A DNA stretch of 64,000 bases from JAZNQL01 sp045531205. GTDB taxonomy: Bacteria > Bacillota > Clostridia > UMGS1883 > UMGS1540. The stretch is taken from NCBI GenBank assembly GCA_045531205.1, contig JAZSDN010000042.1, forward strand, positions 47,166 through 111,165, read 5' to 3'. The notes beneath the pieces were generated by a model, which ran no database searches, was not told the DNA's origin, and saw nothing but the letters and a program-made list of their open reading frames with translations. Numbering within the stretch: position 1 is the stretch's first letter; each line of letters starts with the position of its first letter. Below are positions 62,058-64,000 of the stretch, piece by piece. Position numbers and translations under genes: made by a program.

Positions 62058-63473
62058 TTACTTTTTAAGGTTTTCAACCATTCTCACTGCAATAATGAGT
62101 GCCTGTTCTCTTGTTGCGTTTGCATAGCCTGTTGCTTCTTCTTCAGATGTAATATTTTTAGGTGCGAACTTGTTGTCACCAACGCCGTTTATGATGTTGT
62201 TCGCCGCCATAAAGTACACGCTGTCTTTTGCCCAATCGGATATATCTTTATCATCGGCAAAAGCTGAAGGCTTATCGTATGTCAATGCAAACTGTGCATC
62301 ATTCTGAATTGTCCAGCCGTTCATTGTTGCTCTCTTGAATGTTCTTGTGAGCATTGTTGCAGCTTGTTCACGGTTTAAGAGTGTGTTTGGTTCAAAGGTG
62401 GTTGCCGATACACCTGTTGTAATCCCAAGATTATATGCTTTTAACACTTCAATATCGGATGTATCCGTAAACGGATTTACAGTATTCGGAAGTGCTGCTG
62501 TTCCCGAAAGTGCTTCATAAGCCTTTACGGAGATAGCTGCAAACTCTGCTCTTGTGATTGACTGTGTAAGATCTGCATCTACTAAGCTTTCAGGAATAAG
62601 ACCAAGTGCATCAGCCTTTGCAAGTTCAGCACTTGCCCAAGCACTTCCACTTGCAGGCTTTAAGTTTTCGTTTTCAGAGTTTATCCAATAAACACCTACA
62701 ACGCCTGTTTTCTTATCCTTTGCATAAATCGCAAAACCATCGCTGCCGTCCGTAATCATTGTCACGATACCATTAGCATCAACGGTTGCCGCCTCATTAT
62801 ATGAACTTGACCATTCATAATCGAGAGGATTCTGACTTACACCGTTATCAGCTGTAAGAGTGAGAATATCACCTGCTTTTGCATCTTCTTTACCGTCTTT
62901 TTCGGTAATGTAAACCATGTTATATTTTTCGGTTGTTGCCACAACAGATGCCATATCGTAATAAGCATCTACGTCACCGCCGACATACCATATAGCCCAC
63001 AAAACAACTCTTGCAGTAACCGCACCGGCAGGAATGGTGGCTATGATAACCTGATTATGCCAGTCGGGGTTACGCTGTTCCTGTGAATAGGTCTTAATCT
63101 GATTTCCACTTGCATCTAAAAACTGCAATTCAACCTTTCCCATATCGTGCGGAGATTGATCGTAGTTACAAACCATTAAAGAAAATATAATACTTTCGCC
63201 TGCGTTTCTGCCGTTAAGAGAAACATCCTGATAAATGTATGTATTTTCCTGATATGCCTCGGAAGGCCATGCAAAATAGCTTCCGTCACGAGGCTCATAT
63301 TCGCTTTCGCTTTCTACGGTACTCCATTTTCCGTCAGGAGATACCCAGCCGTTCATTCCATCCTCAAAACTCGGATTGACAAGCAGGTTATCACTTGTTT
63401 CAGCCGATACCGTAAAGGCAAACACCAAAAAACACATCGTAAGTATCAATAATAATGATAAGATTTTTTTCAT
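62058..63473 (-). CDS. S-layer homology domain protein 2
   Basis: 471 residues from MKKILSLLLILTMCF; AAGGAGG 7 bases before ATG 63473 favours it over an ATG two codons earlier. Signal peptide, then a carbohydrate-binding-like domain (NLLVNPSFEDGMNGW), a Big2-like Ig domain (about 190-270), and C-terminal SLH motifs almost identical to protein 1. 14 bases from protein 1: a tandem duplication with exchanged N-termini. Confidence 0.9.
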   Translation of the reverse strand: MKKILSLLLILTMCFLVFAFTVSAETSDNLLVNPSFEDGMNGWVSPDGKWSTVESESEYEPRDGSYFAWPSEAYQENTYIYQDVSLNGRNAGESIIFSLMVCNYDQSPHDMGKVELQFLDASGNQIKTYSQEQRNPDWHNQVIIATIPAGAVTARVVLWAIWYVGGDVDAYYDMASVVATTEKYNMVYITEKDGKEDAKAGDILTLTADNGVSQNPLDYEWSSSYNEAATVDANGIVTMITDGSDGFAIYAKDKKTGVVGVYWINSENENLKPASGSAWASAELAKADALGLIPESLVDADLTQSITRAEFAAISVKAYEALSGTAALPNTVNPFTDTSDIEVLKAYNLGITTGVSATTFEPNTLLNREQAATMLTRTFKRATMNGWTIQNDAQFALTYDKPSAFADDKDISDWAKDSVYFMAANNIINGVGDNKFAPKNITSEEEATGYANATREQALIIAVRMVENLKK

Positions 63474-63485
63474 CTTCATTCCTCC

Positions 63486-63692
63486 TTATTCGCCCTGTCT
63501 TGCTCCGCATCCCGAGCAGAATTTCATTCCGTCTGCCACCTCTGCACCGCATTCGGTATAGAAGCGTTTTTTTGCCTCAGCTTCGGTTATATCCTTGAGC
63601 TCATTTTGTGCGTTGAATATCTTAACGTCGGGATCGTCCTGCGGCGCAAGACTTGCTATTCCTCTGACAATTCCGTCTAAAATTCCTGCCAT
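63486..63692 (-). CDS. Small zinc-ribbon protein
   Basis: 68 residues. C-terminal YTECGAEVADGMKFCSGCG is a double CxxC-type zinc ribbon with its first Cys replaced by Thr (TECG). N-terminal part is helical. Upstream of the SLH genes and probably co-transcribed. Confidence 0.7.
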   Translation of the reverse strand: MAGILDGIVRGIASLAPQDDPDVKIFNAQNELKDITEAEAKKRFYTECGAEVADGMKFCSGCGARQGE

Positions 63693-63717
63693 AGTGTTTT
63701 CCTCCGTATATTATGAA

Positions 63718-64000
63718 TTAGTTAGCAAAGTCCTTTAATGCTTCTTCGATCTCGTCTGCGTTTTCTTCAATGTCGGACATATAATCGTCCCAGCCCTTCT
63801 GCATACCCTGAGCTATGTCTACCTTTACTGCGTTGTAGTAGAAAAGTCTGTCAAGGGTTCTTTCCTTGTCGTTGTCGTATTCCGAGCTTACGTACACCGT
63901 GTATATCGTGCCGTCAACTCTGAACGCCCAGCCCTGAAGCCATCCGCCGAGAGCATCCTCCAAGGTGGTTGCATCAAGAGCATTTTCGCCCTCGCCGACA
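63718..64000 (-). CDS. C-terminal part of an unknown protein
   Basis: The frame is open to the window edge, so the N-terminus is missing. 93 visible residues, acidic, with Trp-rich GGWLQGWAFRVDGTIYTVYV. No family recognised. Confidence 0.65.
   Translation of the reverse strand, partial: VGEGENALDATTLEDALGGWLQGWAFRVDGTIYTVYVSSEYDNDKERTLDRLFYYNAVKVDIAQGMQKGWDDYMSDIEENADEIEEALKDFAN

Noticed and set aside
58791..64000. Calling the whole right part element 2
   Set aside because: No second core copy or mobile gene is visible after the integrase, so the border cannot be placed.

Overview
The window comes from a low-GC Firmicute of class Clostridia, probably a gut anaerobe. The evidence is the gene order SRP RNA - dnaX - ybaB - recR, a large (about 267 nt) Gram-positive-type SRP RNA, a clostridial single-chain PurL, IMP synthesis split between a PurO-like and a PurH-like protein, strong AAGGAGG ribosome sites, and SipW/TasA and sortase surface genes. 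Genus cannot be set from the sequence alone.

Bases 1-20.6 kb are chromosomal backbone. A purine operon (purF, cut by the window edge, then purM, purN, purO-like, purH-like, purD, purL) is followed by fhs, which makes the 10-formyl-THF used by PurN and PurH. It ends in a strong terminator. Next come a SLOG protein and a DUF3842-like protein, an ECF transporter S component behind an attenuator-type leader with a uridine-kinase-like partner, a membrane-anchored unknown, and a YtrA-type GntR regulator with an ABC transporter. On the minus strand lie recR, ybaB, dnaX and the SRP RNA.

At 20.7 kb a tRNA-Trp gene is broken in its anticodon arm. From there to about 54.96 kb lies a candidate 34-kb integrative mobilizable element. 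It carries at its left end a complete tRNA-Trp and a tyrosine integrase. A second, related left end (core, tRNA-Trp, terminator, conserved arm region, near-copy integrase at 57.4-58.6 kb) begins at 54.95 kb, so two related elements seem to lie in tandem at one site. Cargo of element 1, left to right: an intact ISL3-family insertion sequence; a 12-kb minus-strand operon for a SipW-processed, TasA-like surface fibre with sortase, CnaB protein and a 1453-aa adhesin, headed by a TetR regulator; a tyrosine recombinase beside paired palindromic repeats that bracket the operon promoter (candidate DNA switch); a mobilization module (MobP/MobL-like relaxase, RHH protein, HTH proteins, possible oriT); a UbiA prenyltransferase / LRAT-like / membrane protein cassette; and a defence-like stretch (681-aa unknown, AAA-DUF4143 protein, TIR-like protein with HNH protein, AIPR-like protein). 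At 50.8-52.9 kb a lysine-rich 75-aa peptide gene under a perfect 26-bp palindrome lies next to rearranged pieces of 16S rRNA, an Xre regulator and a DUF2806-like protein.

The second element carries a LysR/EamA pair and its integrase. From 58.8 kb to the end are minus-strand genes for zinc-ribbon membrane proteins, a DUF1874-like protein and two S-layer-homology proteins with almost identical C-termini. Whether these are chromosomal or part of element 2 is not visible. The strongest leads for new biology are the tRNA-carrying tandem elements, the candidate promoter switch of the mobile fibre operon, the 16S-derived sequence, the peptide locus, and the prenyltransferase cassette.
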